A stretch of 64,000 nucleotides of DNA from Epithemia pelagica (taxonomy: Eukaryota > Bacillariophyta > Bacillariophyceae > Surirellales > Surirellaceae): assembly GCA_946965045.2 (NCBI GenBank), contig OX337233.1, forward strand, positions 2,418,001 through 2,482,000, read 5' to 3'. Every line of letters begins with the position of its first letter. The first letter of the stretch is position 1. Below are positions 63,483 to 64,000 of the stretch, in pieces. The notes below the pieces were generated by a model. The model saw only the letters and a list, made by a program, of their open reading frames with translations. It ran no database searches and was not told the origin of the DNA. Position numbers and translations under genes: made by a program.

Positions 63483-63950
63483 ATGAGTTGTAGATTCCAC
63501 CACAACCTAGTTGTTGGTGAGAATTCTGCCACTACCCAACGTTCACGACAACCACCACGACTCCGTTTCTCATATGCAAAGCGAAAGCTGTACGCACCGC
63601 ATACATTTTGGCTTGATCCAACGTACACCGACAGGTTTCAGCAGTCGTTCCCTTCTCGCGACATGAGAACTCCGTTGGTTCTCGAAGGGCAGATTATCGC
63701 TTGTCCCACAACCAAAAATGGCCATATGTACGTGGTTTCATGGGACCAGCGTAATTTCCCCACGCTAAATCCTCAATGGGTGCGCCGCCAGTTCACTTCG
63801 TCGCCTTATATCAAGGAGAAGCTCCAGCAATTTATTGTGGACTTCGACGAAGCAACACTTGCACGGAAAAATGAATCTCAGAGGAATAACGCAACCGCAC
63901 ATCCAGCGACAGTGACAAAGACAGCCACTGCACCTCAACAAGGAAGATAA
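63483..63950 (+). CDS. 155-aa protein of unknown function, possibly transposon-derived
   Basis: ATG 63483 to TAA 63950. The central part looks folded: RFSYAKRKLYAPHTFWLDP, VLEGQIIACPTTKNGHMYVVSW, LNPQWVRRQFT, SSPYIKEKLQQFIVDFDEAT. Flanks are Gln/Arg- and Thr/Ala-rich. The IIACPTTKNGHMYVVSWD segment has a chromo/SH3-like strand pattern, as often found in transposon proteins; that is tentative. Located in an element-rich stretch at the window edge, it may be a first ORF of an element continuing beyond 64000. No homolog is recognised with confidence. Confidence 0.45.
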   Translation: MSCRFHHNLVVGENSATTQRSRQPPRLRFSYAKRKLYAPHTFWLDPTYTDRFQQSFPSRDMRTPLVLEGQIIACPTTKNGHMYVVSWDQRNFPTLNPQWVRRQFTSSPYIKEKLQQFIVDFDEATLARKNESQRNNATAHPATVTKTATAPQQGR

Positions 63951-64000
63951 CCACAAGTCCCTCTATAAAGGACCTGATGGACTTCGACCTGGGGTCTCTG

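Noticed and set aside
1-64000. CRISPR arrays, bacterial operons, ribosome binding sites
   Set aside because: Spliceosomal introns, plastid-targeting presequences and eukaryotic gene families show nuclear eukaryotic DNA; no regularly spaced direct-repeat array was seen.

Overview
The window looks like nuclear DNA from a diatom, most likely a raphid pennate; the species is my inference. Reasons: (1) most genes carry short GT-AG spliceosomal introns of about 35-230 bp; (2) nucleus-encoded plastid proteins (DXR, a ClpP subunit, a thylakoid-lumen protein) begin with an ER-type signal peptide followed by a cleavage site before Phe (AAF/SSF/NGF context), the ASAFAP-type bipartite presequence of algae with red-derived secondary plastids; (3) there is a mucin-like Pro/Thr/Ser surface protein and a type II LRR protein with a C-terminal CDCC motif, both typical of diatoms. 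I found no tRNA, rRNA or CRISPR array. Exon borders were read by hand from GT/AG and reading frame and have not been checked with transcripts.

Layout. 1-19 kb: a plastid-lumen protein, a RecA/RAD51-paralog ATPase, a SURNod19-like membrane protein, a BT1/folate-biopterin transporter, DXR (isoprenoid synthesis), a membrane-anchored degenerate cyclophilin, a 1027-aa Pro/Thr-rich protein with an intracellular PDZ domain, and a 5-exon LRR protein. 19.8-30 kb: a P5A-type ATPase, a Crinkler-like P-loop NTPase, and a SEC14/GOLD protein. 30.7-35.5 kb: a Cys-rich protein, a 2.1-kb foldback element and a secreted low-complexity protein. 36-50 kb is dense with housekeeping genes: an unknown protein, plastid ClpP, PRP4 kinase, NDUFS6, a complete Harbinger transposon, a Qc-like SNARE, TAF11, a CDK10-like kinase and an NSUN5/Rcm1-like rRNA methyltransferase. 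Many are divergent pairs with very short shared promoters (TAF11 and CDK10 start codons lie 47 bp apart).

50-64 kb is accessory DNA. It holds a broken JMJD7-like gene, a rearranged second copy of the TAF11/CDK10 promoter region, a second Crinkler-like gene with an HNH-type C-terminus, a 7.8-kb DNA transposon, a 1.4-kb TA-flanked inverted-repeat element touching its right end, and two small ORFs.

The most unusual item is the 7.8-kb transposon (53120-60884). It encodes a RecQ-like SF2 helicase and, convergently, a 1734-aa protein with a DUF6589-like DDE/RNase-H-type core. Its termini read TACCCCC...GGGGGTA and it is flanked by a 10-bp direct repeat. A 121-bp MITE with matching termini (24380-24500) ends 14 bp before the start codon of the first Crinkler-like gene. 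The large element itself starts 184 bp upstream of the second Crinkler-like gene. This suggests one transposon family repeatedly lands at, and may supply promoters to, Crinkler-type genes.
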